A DNA stretch of 64,000 bases from assembly GCF_000002865.3 (NCBI RefSeq), contig NW_001865047.1, forward strand, positions 463,139 through 527,138, in the 5' to 3' direction. The notes below the pieces were generated by a model. The model saw nothing but the letters and a program-made list of their open reading frames with translations. It had not been told where the DNA came from and made no database searches. The stretch is from Monosiga brevicollis MX1. Lineage: Eukaryota; Opisthokonta; Choanoflagellata; Craspedida; Salpingoecidae. This document shows, piece after piece, positions 15,039-27,800 of the stretch. The position numbers and the translations under genes were made by a program. The first letter of the stretch is position 1, and the number at the start of each line of letters is the position of its first letter.

Positions 15039-15981
15039 GATGGCGTGGTCGATGCAGCCTGTGCAACCTTTTGCTTCCTCCCTCGACACCAGCGTGCTTT
15101 TGGTGCTAGCCAACCCAATCTGGTTTTCACTTTGCCAAGCAGTCCGGGACAACTCAACCCACCCCGCCCGGATGGCAGCCCTGGCCTTCAATGCCCAACA
15201 ACAACCTCGCACCCTCAAGCCCCCACTGTCGCTTTTGCTGGAGGCCTTGCTTGGTGAAACGCAGCAGCAAACAACAACAACAAGTGTCAGTCAGTTCAGG
15301 CCAACAGGAAAGTATTTTACTTTTAAGTTGGGAAATTCAAAGTATTTTACTTAGAGATGCGCTGCGTTGGCTTTGTGAATGTTTCTACGGTTTTTTTTGG
15401 TCCCTTGACAATACAAAAAGTATCGCAAGCGAGAACAGTGGTGCCAGTCGATGTTCTTACATTTAGTAGCATGATACTCAGCTTTTCTTTGTTGGACTTT
15501 TGATGTGACTCCGATCACCGTCGTTTTTGTTTAAGAGAAGGCACTTTGTGCAGCACCTGCTAGTCCAAGACAGCGCTCCCACCCTTGACTTAATGCTGTT
15601 GATATCCAACTTGTTGTCGCTGCTCCTTTGCCTCTACTGCTACTGCTGTTGTTGTTGTTGTTGTTGTTGTTGGTTGTTGTTGTTGTTGTTGGTACATTTC
15701 TCCCTTTTGTTCGTTCGTGTTCGCAAAGGTAAAGGTCTCTGGGACGTCGCGCCCACTGCCCCCTGCCTGCCAGTGCCTGCCGGCCAGTGGTTCAATGGGC
15801 TATGGCTTGAGCTCTTGGTGTTCTTCTTGTTGTGATGGTGGTGAGGGGGCAGGGGGCGCTGATCATATGCTTTTGGCTGATCAGAGGGCTGTGCTCAAAG
15901 CTTGTTGACGCATCCAGTTGGCTGTCTTCTGACACTCACAGTGACACGGCTGCTGTTGTATGTGCATAGGCACGGTTCGAA
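15039..15981. promoter_or_regulatory. divergent region MAEA / myosin with 5' UTR intron
   Basis: No coding exon is seen. It holds a (GTT)n tract (15647-15692) and a 14-base direct repeat aaagtattttactt at 15309-15322 and 15339-15352. A likely leader intron of the myosin gene runs from gtaaag near 15729 to an AG at about 15969, just before the start codon. Confidence 0.55.
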
Positions 15982-18900
15982 ATGGCTGCTCCCGCTCGTC
16001 CTGCCAAGGCTGGTGCCAAGCCTTGGATCAAGGGTGATGTCGATGATCTGGCCTCCTTGGCCAATCTCGATGATTCCATTCTCCTGGAGGAGCTCAAGAC
16101 TCGCTACTTTGCCAACAAGATCTACGTTGGTGCTCGCATCCCCTCCCTCCCCCTGTGGTATATACTACTACACTGTCATCCCCCCGCTCCCCGGTCTTCC
16201 CTCACTGCAGCCCACCAATGCCAATGCCCCTACCCCGGCTTTCTTGCCCATTCACCCGCTAGACGTATGTTGGTGACATTCTGGTGGCCATCAACCCCTT
16301 TCAAGACCTGCCTCTGTACACCAAGCAGGTTGGCGTTTGCTGGGTCTTCCCGCCCATGTTGTGGCTTTTGTTGCCATCGTGTCCTTGCGGCTGGCCTGAT
16401 CCATAAACTCTCCCATAGATCAAGGACCAGTACCATGACATTCCCAAATCCGCGGCTGCGCCTCACGTCTACGCCATTGCGGACCAGGCCTACCACTCGA
16501 TGGTGCGCAACCAATGCAGCCAGTGCTGTGTCATCAGGTCCGAACTGCCTCCACACCGCTCAGTCTCGTCTCGTTGTGTCATCGTCCACACACTCTTTTC
16601 ATCATCACAAGACGATCAAACCAACCCGTTCGAGCCACCACATTGCTTCCTGCATCACCAGTCTCGCTACAGCCCTCACCTCCCCCATTGGTGCCACAGC
16701 GGTGAATCAGGCGCTGGAAAGACAGAGAGTGCCAAGCTTCTGATGGGCCACATTATCGATCTCTGCCACTCGGGCTCGGATGGCGCTCAGCTGAGAGGCG
16801 ANNNNNNNNNNNNNNNNNNNNNNNNNNNNNNNNNNNNNNNNNNNNNNNNNNTGTCGGTGCCCAGGGTCGTCCCTGTGCAGCGACCACAGCTTTTGGATTT
16901 TGTCTTGAATTTCCCAGTCGTCCTAAGAATGCACTTCAAGACCTCCCGCGTTCTCCTGACCAGCTCTGCCGCCACGCTTGTGCTTCTCTGTTGCACTTTG
17001 TGGGCAGATCTCCGAGTACCTCCTCGAACGCTCTCGCGTCGTTCGTCAAAACGCGGGTGAAAACAACTTTCACGTCATGTACTACGTCTTTGCCAGCCCC
17101 AACGCTGCTCAACTGGGTCTGAACGACTACCGCCGCTTCAACTACGTCTCGCAATGCGCGTCCTTCCCGCGCGACAACCAGGGGTTCGTCTGCCCTCCCG
17201 GCCCACCACATCTGGGCTTGCGGCCTTTCAACCGGCCATTCACTCACCTGACTGCTGCCGCTGCTTCACCGCGTTCAGTTCGTACAACGAGGTCATCAGT
17301 GCCTTTCGCACGGTCGGCTTTTCCCAGGTTGAGCAGGCCAACGTGCACAGCATGCTTGCAGCCGTGTTGCACATTGGCAACATTGAGTTTGAGGACATCT
17401 ATAGCACTTCCGAGACCCCGGAAATGTCCTCCCCCCGTGAAGTGCTCAACACGGCTGCCAGCGTTCTCGGCGTCGACCCCAATGCGCTCTTTGAGAGCAT
17501 CGTAGCTGTCACCACGGTCACCCGCGGCGAAACCATCCGCCGCGTCAACACCCCCGACAAATCCACTGACACCAAAAATGCCATTGCCAAGGCCCTCTAT
17601 GGACGCCTTTTCAGCTGGATTGTCTCGCAGATCAACAACCTCTTGGCCGTTGGTATGCCTCCACGCCCCACGATGCCCAGCACAAGACCTGATGCTCCCT
17701 TGTTGTCCTCACAAATTGCACTCGCTTGCTTTCTCAAGGCTCTCGCTCCCGCGGCGCACGCCTGGACATTGGCATCCTTGGTGCGTTGCAATGCGCTGCG
17801 GACCCTGTTTGCTCCCGCCCTGGATGTGGCGTTTCTTGCTCGTCCCTGGACCCTGATACGACCTCGCCTTGCAATGCTTGCTGATAGACATTTTCGGGTT
17901 TGAGCATTTTCAGACCAACGGCTTTGAGCAATTGTGCATCAAGTGTGTACCATGCATTTTCAGACCAAAGCCTCGCATTTTGTTTCGCCGCTCCACTCAT
18001 CTCATCGCTATTTTGCCCTGTGATCTCTTCACGCAGCGTGGCCAACGAACAGCTGCAAAACTTTTTCAACCAGCACATCTTCAAGCAAGAATTGGCCGAG
18101 TATGCCCGCGAGGGTATTGATGGGTCCAACATTACTTTCGAAGACAATCAGCCTCTACTGGTGCGTGCCTTGCTGTCCCGTCCTCCCATATGGATTGATG
18201 CACGATATGCTTTGTGTACCTGTGTTTGTGCCTGTGATTGTGCCTGTGCCTACGTTTGGGATATTTTTTTGCCCTTTGTTCCTCCAGTTCTTGCTCTGCT
18301 GATGTGTATTGTACATGTAGGACATGTGCTTTGGCAAGCCCATCGGTCTTTTTGCGCTGTTGGACGAGGAATCGCGCTTTCCTCGCGCCACCGATGACAC
18401 GCTGATCCAAAAGCTCAAGAACCAGCTCACAGGCCAGGCCGGCTACGAGCCAGCTCGTACCTCGGCTCCTTGCTTCACAATCAAGCACTACGCTGGTGCT
18501 GTTGAGTACACCTCGTATGGCTTTTTGGATCGAAACCGTGATGAGCTCTCCCAGGATGTTCGCAAGGTGCGTGCCAAGTTGTGCATGCATCAATATTCGG
18601 GCTTGTGCAGTCGTCTTGACGTTCTCACTCGGCAACTCGGCAACATTCACGCACACTTGTCTGGATCCTGCTTGTTCCCCTGCATGGATAAACTGTCTGT
18701 GGTGCGCCATGTAGATGGCGCAAAGCAGCTCAAACGAGCTCGTGCGCCAGCTGTTTGCCAATGACGACGATGATACCCCGCGTCACGGTGGTAGCTCTGC
18801 TGTGCAGGCCAACTCGGCTCAGAAGCGCTCGGCCACCGTGAGCCACCAGTTTGTGGCCGATCTCAGGCTTTTGATTGACAAGATGATGAAGTGCATGGCG

Positions 18901-21083
18901 CACTTTGTCCGCTGCATCAAGCCCAACACGGAGCAAGCGCCCTCCAAGTTTATCGATGACTTTGTCAACGGCCAGCTGCGCTATACGGGTAGGCTCACAT
19001 TGCACTTGGTCACCGCCACACATCATTGAGAAACTTTGCGGGCCACGGCTCATTGCTCTCTGAACGCATGGGTCGGAATCGATTTGACCACAGGTATGCT
19101 GGAGACGACCCGCATTCGTCGCGAGGGCTACTCATTCCGCCCTACATTTGCCGAGTTTATGGAGCGCTTTGGCATCCTGGCCTACGGGCCCTCGGCCCGT
19201 GTGGAGGCATCCAGCCAGACCTGCTCCAAAGTCTTGGCAGCCAGCGGTGTAAAGGGTTGGCTTGTGGGCAAAACCAAGGCAAGCATGAGCCTGGGCCTGA
19301 TCATGTTCGAGTGTTGCAATTCCGCAGTTGTCCGTGGCAGCGCTCTGCTGCCAGCATCCCCTTCTTACATCCTCCCACACGGCAACGCAGGTGTTCTTGA
19401 AGTATTGGCAGGTGGAGCAGCTGGACAAATCCATCAAGCTCTTCCACGATCACGCGCGCATTCTGCAAAAGGTGGCCAAGGGCTTTCTGGCGCGCAAGTA
19501 CGTACTTTTCCCACAACACCAGCGAAAACAAAAACTGATGCTCATGGTTTCACATCTTGCTCATCTTGTTTGACCACTGCGTGTATGGACACAGGTTCCG
19601 TGCCAACATGAAGCGCAAGATGCAGATGTACTTGCAGGAAACAGGCGTTTTCTTTGAGACCGTCCGCCGCAACGGCGCTAGTATGTTTTTGAAGTGGTCT
19701 GTTGATCTTGCAGCTGCAAAAGTGCGACCTCACTTGGTGTCCTGCATGCATTTTGCGCCTGGTTGATTAGCTTATGGTGCACGAGTGGCCAGCAATGATG
19801 CCGAAGATATGCGCCGCCACGCCTCTGGCATTCAACCCCGACGCGTAAGTCACAACTTTGTGAATATTCCACGCGTGCTTTAACGCATGCAAGCCTCACC
19901 CACATCAATGCTTGCCTCCTTCTCAGCCTCCACCCAGCGTCCCAGCCGGTCCTCGCAAATCAGAGCAGGAACTCAAGCGCGATGCGTAAGTGTGATTGCC
20001 CATGCCCGTGCCCGTGCCCGTGCCCGTGCCTGACTCAATTGGCCTATCAACATGGGTGCATACGCAGGTCCATCGCTTGGTGGAAGGAAAAGGAGGAACC
20101 CCGTGGAGCAGGCAAAGACTCTTACGGTGCGTTGCAACGCGAATGTGCTTTCTTTAGCCTTAACACGCAATTACCACGATCGACTGACAACTGCGGCTTG
20201 GGTTGGCAGGTGGCTTTATGCCTTGGTTTCATGGGCTCATTTCTCGCCGCGAAGCGGAAGAGCTGCTGCGTCCCCGCTATATCGGGTGTTTCTTGGTTCG
20301 CGTGAGCGAAAACCGATTCGGCTACACCCTTTCGTATCGTGTGTCGGACCGCTGTCGTCACTACATGGTGGAGCAGAACACGCAGGGCCAATACGCATTG
20401 GTGGGCGTCTCCAAGGTGAGCCATGCTATTGCGGTCCCTTTGCCACCACAGCCATTGGCACCAACTATACTCGCAGCATCCATTCTGCTCAACAAATTGA
20501 CTGCAACCGACCCTCACCACATGGCCAACTCGACATGCAATGCTGGTAACTAGATTGCCGATAGCCTGAACGAGCTGATTGAGTGGTTCCAACGCAACCC
20601 CATCAACGAGGACATGGACATGTTGCGTGAGCCTTGCGGACAAAAGGTGTGTCGTCGGCCTTTCCCGCACTTGGCAGGCATTTCTGCCGCCTTGTTGCCG
20701 CTCAATTGCTGTCAAGACTTGCGCGCGCGCGCGCGTGTGAGGTTCCTCGGACTGACTCTGGTGGCGGCGTGTTTCGGCAGATGAACGATGATGGCACGGA
20801 AGAGTGCGATTACGGCGAGCTCATGTCCCCGGGCACGGTAGTTACTTCGTCGTCTTCCTCACACGTGCCCTTCTCGGGCGGCCCTCCCCCCGTTCCACGC
20901 GACCGCAAGCCATCATCAGCTGGGGGTGCCGTGCCTCCACCCGTCTCACGCGCGGGCAAGCCGGGCGCCGCACCAGCTCCCATGGGGGCTGGTGCCCCCC
21001 CGCCAATTCATCGCGAACGCAAGCCGTCGTCTGCTGGTGGCGCCGTGCCGCCGCCCATTTCTCGTGCCAATAAGCCTCGCTAA
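15982..21083 (+). CDS. myosin heavy chain with C-terminal SH2 domain (class III-like motor)
   Basis: This is an actin motor fused to a phosphotyrosine-binding domain. Motor landmarks in order are TYVGDILVAINPFQDLPLYT, P-loop GESGAGKTESAKLL, ISEYLLERSRVVRQ, GENNFHVMYYVFA, relay region LDIFGFEHF, NEQLQNFFNQHIFKQEL, HFVRCIKPN and RREGYSFRPTFAEFMERFG. A single IQ-like stretch follows (ARILQKVAKGFLARKRF). A short linker leads to SIAWWKEKEEPRG and the SH2 domain (20207-20646): WFHGLISRREAEELL, GCFLVRVSENRFGYTLSYR with the conserved FLVR arginine, and SLNELIEWFQRNP. This SH2 looks most like the SH2D4 group. The tail is proline-rich with a repeated RKPSSAGGAVPPP[VI]SRA unit and a CDYGEL tyrosine. The exon between the P-loop and ISEYLLE falls in the N gap. 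N-terminal sequence is closest to class III, but no kinase domain precedes it. Confidence 0.92.
16802..16851. other. assembly gap (50 N) inside the myosin motor
   Basis: Fifty N bases interrupt the motor between GHIIDLCHSGSDGAQLRG and the exon starting ISEYLLERS. The expected block holding switch I (NDNSSRFGK in other myosins) is not present on either side, so the true missing length is probably well over 50 bases. Confidence 0.95.
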
Positions 21084-21874
21084 TGTTGCTGTCAAACCCG
21101 AGCAGAGCGGGCGAGCAGCTACCGTTTCCAACTTTCTAAATGGATCTATTCGCATTTGTTGGCGCGGGTACGCCGGCTTCACTCCTTTTGCGCTCTCCTG
21201 GGTCGTCACATGATTTTGTGATGTGTGTGAGGCTTGTTTTTGTGTCTTTCTATTTCTCCTTTTTCAATCTCAATCTTGAGAGTTTTCTTCTCCCGCCTCA
21301 TCAGCTGGGATTGGCCGTCGTCATTCGGCTCCCCTCCTTGCCTGATGGTGGTAATTGACGAGCGTACAAACTTTTGCTTGAGTCCAAAAGGCAACCGAAT
21401 GCACTTGCAACTGATTTTCCAAAGCGTCCCACCCCAGTCCCCACCTACGCCCACACGAGCCACCGTCTCTAAGGCACCCCCTTCCAAAAGAGCACGTTTG
21501 AGCAACCAATCATTGATCCGCTCACCAAACACAAACGACAAAAATTTGACATGACAACAAACCGCTTACTACAACTTCTCCATAAAACGTGGCAATAACA
21601 ACATTGAAAATACATCAATGGTATCTAGCACCTCTCCACAAATATACAATAACTTTACAAAGCTCTACAAGAACACACGCGGGCGTTCCAAGCCCATTTT
21701 GCAACCTTTGAGCCAGTGTCCCACACTCATGAGCGCCTGCTGCATCTGACTGGAGCCGGAAACGCTCGTTCGATCCGCCGCCTAGATCTCTTGCGACTGG
21801 GGTGGGGTCGCAGCAGGGCATCGCTGCGACCGCTTGATGGCCGAGCGGAAGACTGGTGTTACGATTGAGCAAGC
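21084..21874. other. intergenic, myosin 3' / coiled-coil gene 5'
   Basis: 791 bases between two genes on the same strand. I see no exon with family similarity. The interval presumably holds the myosin 3' UTR and the next promoter. Confidence 0.4.
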
Positions 21875-24800
21875 ATGAAGAAGTCTCGCTTGACACCGCC
21901 AGCCACGCCCTCGCGCGAAGCTCTCAAGCGGCTGGAGGATGAGCTAGCCAAGGAACTGGAGCAGCTCAAGCAACATGCTGATGACTACCAAGATGCGCAA
22001 CGAAGCTGCCATCCTGAGATCCCTTCCTCCAGCCATGCGCATCGTATGGAGCGAGAGGCCCTGCTCAAGCAGTTACGATATGTGGACCAGGTTCGTGAAA
22101 CGCAACAGCAAGATGCCCTCTTGGGTCACATTCGTGAGGCTGCCCGACAACCGGCCTTGTCCAACGACAACGTCTTGAGCTTTGCAAACCAGGTCGGTCA
22201 CTCGGCAACACACTCACTTGGCCCCTTGATCTCCTTTTGCCTTTTGATACTGCGATTTTATTCACGGATGCTTGTCTCGTTGTCTTCCATGTGCTCAAAT
22301 CTCCGATTTGCTGAACACCCAGGTTTTTACGCATCAAGTTCAGGACATGGTCCTTGTTCGGCAGGAACTGCTGCGACGCTGGACTGAGCATGCTCCCAGC
22401 CTGCCCTCGCGCGTGCTGGCAACGGCCAGCCAGGAAGTAGCAATGGCCGAGGGCCGCGCTGTCGAGCTGACGCGCAAAACAGCGGACAAAAGCCTGCTGC
22501 TGGAGGATCTCATTCCCGTGCTCACAGAATACCAGCGCGAGTGTGAAGCACGGCGTCATCTTGATCGCTTCCTTGTACGCATTCGTTGGCTGGCTCTCAC
22601 CGATCACGATGTCATCCGCGATGCCATGATGGGTCGGACGCCGGTCACGCAACGCTACATTCCGGGCAGCCTGGCCGATCTCATGGCTACCCGGGCTGGC
22701 TCCGCCAGTCGAGGTCGGCACAGTAGCCACGGGTTGAGCTTGACGGCAGCCAATGGCGATGACAACCCTCTTCTTCGGTCCACGATGCCCTTGAACCAAC
22801 CAAATTATGCCAACCACCAGTTGCGCCTTCGGTTCCTCGGGGACTTCTTTGCTCTCCAGTTCCGTCTCAGTGAAGCCCCCGCAGATCAACTGCAGGCCTT
22901 CTATCAGGCTCAACACCTCTTTCAGCGTCGCTTCACCGAACAATGCAATGAGGCTGCCCATGATCGGATCTTGATTGATGCAGACATTGGTTTCCACCGT
23001 GGCCCTCAACCTCAAGAAGAGCATGCCCAGGAGAAGCGCACCGCACACCTGCTTTCGGTTGGCGAGGCCCTGGACGAATTGCTCAAGATGGAACTTGAGT
23101 TTGCTCTGCGCAACGACTATGACTACGCGACTCTTCGCCTCCGTCAACGCGGCCATGTTACTCGCAGCAGTGGCGGTTCAAAGTCTTTACAAGTCAGCAG
23201 TTTTGCTGACGGCGACGTTTTCACAGGTGGCTTGTGGCAGGACCTCTACTCGGCAGAACGTGGCGTTAACACGGCACCGACTCGCGTCCTGGCCCCGGTA
23301 ACCGAAACGGAAGAGGAGGAAGAGGATGCAAGTGGTAGCGGTTCCTCCAAGGACAAGACCAACCGCAAAGATACACTGGCAGCCTATCTTCTCCTACGCC
23401 ATGTTGCTGTGCGCGAGTGTCGCTCTCAGGTTGCAGCATACCTAAATTACTTTCATTCAGTCCAGCGCACGCTGCATCATGAGCATGCTCAGCTTCAGGC
23501 CACTCGCTCGGCCGAATCGCGTCTAGATCTTCTTAGTGGCGGCCAGGAAATTGCACGGACGACGGGCGCTGACCCGTCCAAGCCCACGGGCACTGATAAC
23601 GAGACAGCACCCGGCTCTGATAGCGAACTTAACAGCACGCCAGACACGGATTCAGCCCCCGGGCCAGAAGCCAAGCCCAAGTTTGTGCGTGACCGCTATA
23701 AATGGCATGGGAACTGCGTAGCGGTTCTTGACAGCATGGGTGATCCGCGGCATTATGCCGGTGCCCAAGCTGAGATGGCCCGTCTCGAGCATGAGCTCAT
23801 GTCGCTTGGCACGCATTACTTGCAACGCTTAGCCAAAACAACATACGCGTCTCAAGGCCAGCGCAAGCGTCAGCAGGCCGCCACGCGCCGAGCCAGCCGG
23901 CCACGGTCTGCATCGGCCTCGTCAGTTTCTGCCGCAGCCGCTGAGGAGGAGCGCCGGGCTAGTGCAGCCGTAGACCTACAACTCTTTGGCAATGGCACGG
24001 CGGATCGAGCCGAGGTACTCTTTGACCTATGGCTATGGGAACTCAACTTTGTGCAAGAAAAACAACGCTTGTTGGCAGTTCTGCATGCTGGCCTTGACTT
24101 GACCCGTGACGCGCGTCAACGGGCCTCTTTGGTGCAACAAATGATCAACGTGCTCCACGAACGACCAAAATATGATCTAGAAGCCGACTACTTTGTAACA
24201 TCGTTCCACTTGAGCTGTGTATCCTATCGCCTGCGCCGGGAGCTGTATCTTGGTGCCGTCACGGGCCTGCTGCAGCGTGACTCTGATGCTAGCATGGCAT
24301 GGTCCGCAGCGGGCCACAGCGTGCAAATGTACAGCATCGATCAGCGCTTGGCTCTACCCATGCCTGTGGTCGATCTCTTTACCGTGCATGCCTCTGTGGG
24401 CAACGTGGCTCACTTAGCCCCAGCCATTGCCTTTGCTTTGCAAGAGGCGTCACGCACTCTACACCCCGTCTCCCAGAACCAGTTTTCGCGGCTCGAAGCA
24501 GCGCTCTTGTCTCAGGCCCTCACCGTCTGGGAACAAGAACAGGCGGCGCCCTACTTTGAGAAGGAGTGTAGCGTTGATGTTGCAAGTCTAGCTCGTGCCC
24601 CAGTCGGCCGAGATCCCAAAACGCTTGTTGATCTTGTGAGGCGCGTAGCACGCAGTGAGCTGAGTCAGCTTGACATGGAAGACCAGCTAGTCCGAGGGCA
24701 AGGGCTGGCTGCCGTGGCGCTGGAGACGTTGCGCTGCCGTTCCATGCTGCTGACGCAACAGTATGAAGGAATTGTCCTCGCCAAGCTGCATCGTCGTCTT

Positions 24801-27800
24801 GCGAGTCAGCTCAACGTCGGGGAGCACCACGCTTTTGTTCGACCCCTCACCTTTATGGCTGCTGGCCACGCCAAGGTTTCGGCAAGTAGTTACACTTTGC
24901 GTGCATGCCGCGCTTTCTCTGCCCAGCGCTTTGACCTTACTCTCTGCTTCGCACCTCTCACCCGCACCCTTGATTGCAGGCAGAAGAAGAAGACCCCTAC
25001 GTGCCGAGCCACCATGGACTGGCGTTATTTGAGTTGGACGACGCGATGGTCAACAACATGGCGCTGGCTTCCGAGGAGCGCGTCTATGAGCTGTTGACCA
25101 AAGCTGTGCAGCGGAGTAGCCGTGTTGGTACCACGGATCAAAGTGGACACAGCTTCCAACCCCTTGCTGGACCGCTAGGGGATTTGCAAGCCGCCATGCA
25201 GGCCCAGATCTCTCACACCGCCCTCCTATCGACCGTGGTTGATCACATGGAGGCTTTTGGTGCCATGGACGCGGCGCAAACTCAAGCTTGTCGTGACAAG
25301 ATTACGAGCAGCGTGGGAGATACTGAAGCTGCACCGGCACATGCCATCGCCTCAGACATGTGTGGATTCGTCTCCATCCAACTCATCAAAACCCGTGCAC
25401 GTGCTCAAATGCACACTCAATATCTTCAATTGCTGAGTACCCGCGACCCCTATTTACTGCGCCGCGAGATGGTCGCCAAGTTTAGTGAGCTGGTAGCCGA
25501 CACGTGCGAAGACCTTGCTTTGCGCGTGCAAATTGCCCGCTATCTTCAGAGCCTACGGGGCCTGCTCAACGCATTTCCCTCTACCCGAGACAACTATTTC
25601 CTCGACGGATCGCCAGAGCTGGTAAGCGACCGTTTGTTTCAGATCTGTGGCTACGTTGCCTGCCTCTGGCCCCACGAATGCAAAACTCCCTCTGCTCACT
25701 CTCATCTTTGTTCTACCCATCATCTTTGCTCGTACGCTTGCTCTCCTGATATCTGAATAACATTTTTCAATTTTGCGCTGCGCCATGGCATGTCTGCTGT
25801 TTCAATGTTCAGACAGCCCGCCGCCAAGCCACAACGGAAGCCTTGCTGCACGACAAAAGTGCGCCTTCATCCAGCCTTCAGGCAAAGATGTCGGCAGCCG
25901 AAGTCGACGAAGCGTTGGAGCGACAAAAGCGAACACCACTCAAGCTCTTGTCCGAGGATGGCCAGCAATTGTTGAATCTATGGTTGGTTGATGTGCAGAT
26001 GGGATTCGCGTTGATCTCTGTACATGCATGAAGAATTTCCCCACTTCCTCTTTCTTTTCCTGTACGCGCCCACTCCTTAGGTATCTTCCTCATCGTGCCG
26101 AAGTGGCGCACTTGTATTCTAATCTTCCAGTGACCCAACGCCGGCATGCCTTGCAGGTCAGTTTGGCGCTGGCATTGTTCTGATTTACTCGGGGTTCAAG
26201 GAAATTTTTATTCGTGGGTCTCATCAAAGTGGTGCGCTGCCCTGGCACTTGGGCTGCTCAGCACTTGCTTGCGCTGTTGGCTCCCCTGCATGATATTATC
26301 ATGTTCTTGTGCGCGCACGCGCGGTTGGGAAGCTCGCATGCGCGATTGGGCACCTACGATGTGGCTTTCCAGGGCGTTGGTGCGGACTGGGGTGGGGCAG
26401 AAGGCATTGGCACAGAGTTGCGCAAGATTAAGAGCGAAATTGCTGGCCTCCGTGCACCCAACGAGCCTGCCTGCGTGACTGAATTTCTGCGGCTCAAACG
26501 CAACATGATGTTTTTGGAGTGGGATCTGACTGTGCGCTTTTACGTTCGCGAGACTTTTTTGGGTATGCGAAATCAACGCGCTTACGATACTGTTACCATC
26601 AACATGGCGACTGGTCTCCCAGCACTCTCCATGGCACGTCAGTGCGCCTCAGTTCTTCGCAATCGGTTTCATGGTCCGGTGAGTGTTTGCTAGTTTGTTT
26701 TTTCTCCTTCTTGTAATTATTGGTGTTTACACTCGAACGAGATTGCACTGGGCCAACACGGTATGAGAGGAAGGGATGAGAGAAAAGGGTGTTTGCAAAA
26801 GCAGGTATTGAACCAGGCTCACTTTTTGTTGTGACGCGTCTTGTCATTGTAGGCTCAGCTATGCGCTTGGTTTGAGCTTGAGGCCAGGCAAGGCCCCTTC
26901 CTGCTGGGACATCCTGCCTATTCAGAAGTAGCAAATCACATGGAACTGTGCTTGGCCAAACTGTCAGATATGGAGCGCCACAATGCCAATGGCGAGGTGC
27001 TTGGAGTCAGCCTGCTGCTCGAGGACATTATCGAACAAGAGCTGCGAGAGAGTGACCACAAAGACAAGGCTGAAACCTACAAGGTGCTCCAGGACTTTCT
27101 CATCATGTCAATCCGTCTTGAGCAGCTTCGCTTTGCATGGGCACGCCTCACCCTCAATCTAGACGTGATGTCTCCCGAGACCCTGGCCCAATTTTTGCCT
27201 CTTTACGACGCACAAGTCGTGGCCCCGGTGGTGACCAGCCTACGAGCGCTGGTTCTGGAACCGGTAGGTCTTCAGGCACAGGATGGACCTGGCCATACCT
27301 GTGTGCTTGCGAGGGGAAGGAGGTCGGAGAGTGCTCCTCTGCTGGGGCTCAACAATGATTTTTGACAAAAGGCGCGTCCGATGCTAGCGTTGGACAACTC
27401 ACGGGCGATCGACATGGCCTATACTAGACTGGGGCCTCAGGCCGAGCAGCTGCGGCTCGAAAAAAGGTCAAGAGCACAGCAGGTCTGCTTGTGGGCCAAG
27501 GCACTGCGCTTGAGCTGTATAATGTGCCTGAGCTTTTCTACCGCCGCTCTTTGGTAAGGCTCAAAAGAGACGAAGATTTATTTGCAGAGGATCATGGCTG
27601 CAGCGCGACTCAAGTCTAAACTTTTTGCACCGTTCTAACCCCGACCTTAACTCGCCTCTCTTTTGCCTATGGCCAGGTGGCAGAACTTGAGACCCAGATT
27701 CGATGTGCCCTTGTATCCCGCTCGATCAGCAAGGTGGCACGCGTACGCAAGCTATTGCAGTTGAGCACGAGCGACACAGAGCAAATTTTGCCCTACCAAG

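Noticed and set aside
15527-15835. Open frame with Cys/Leu runs at the GTT repeat
   Set aside because: Trinucleotide repeat artefact in the region upstream of the myosin gene.
22065-23156. 363-codon minus-strand open frame
   Set aside because: It lies opposite the long exon of the coiled-coil gene, has no recognisable motif, and mirrors the codon bias of the coding strand.
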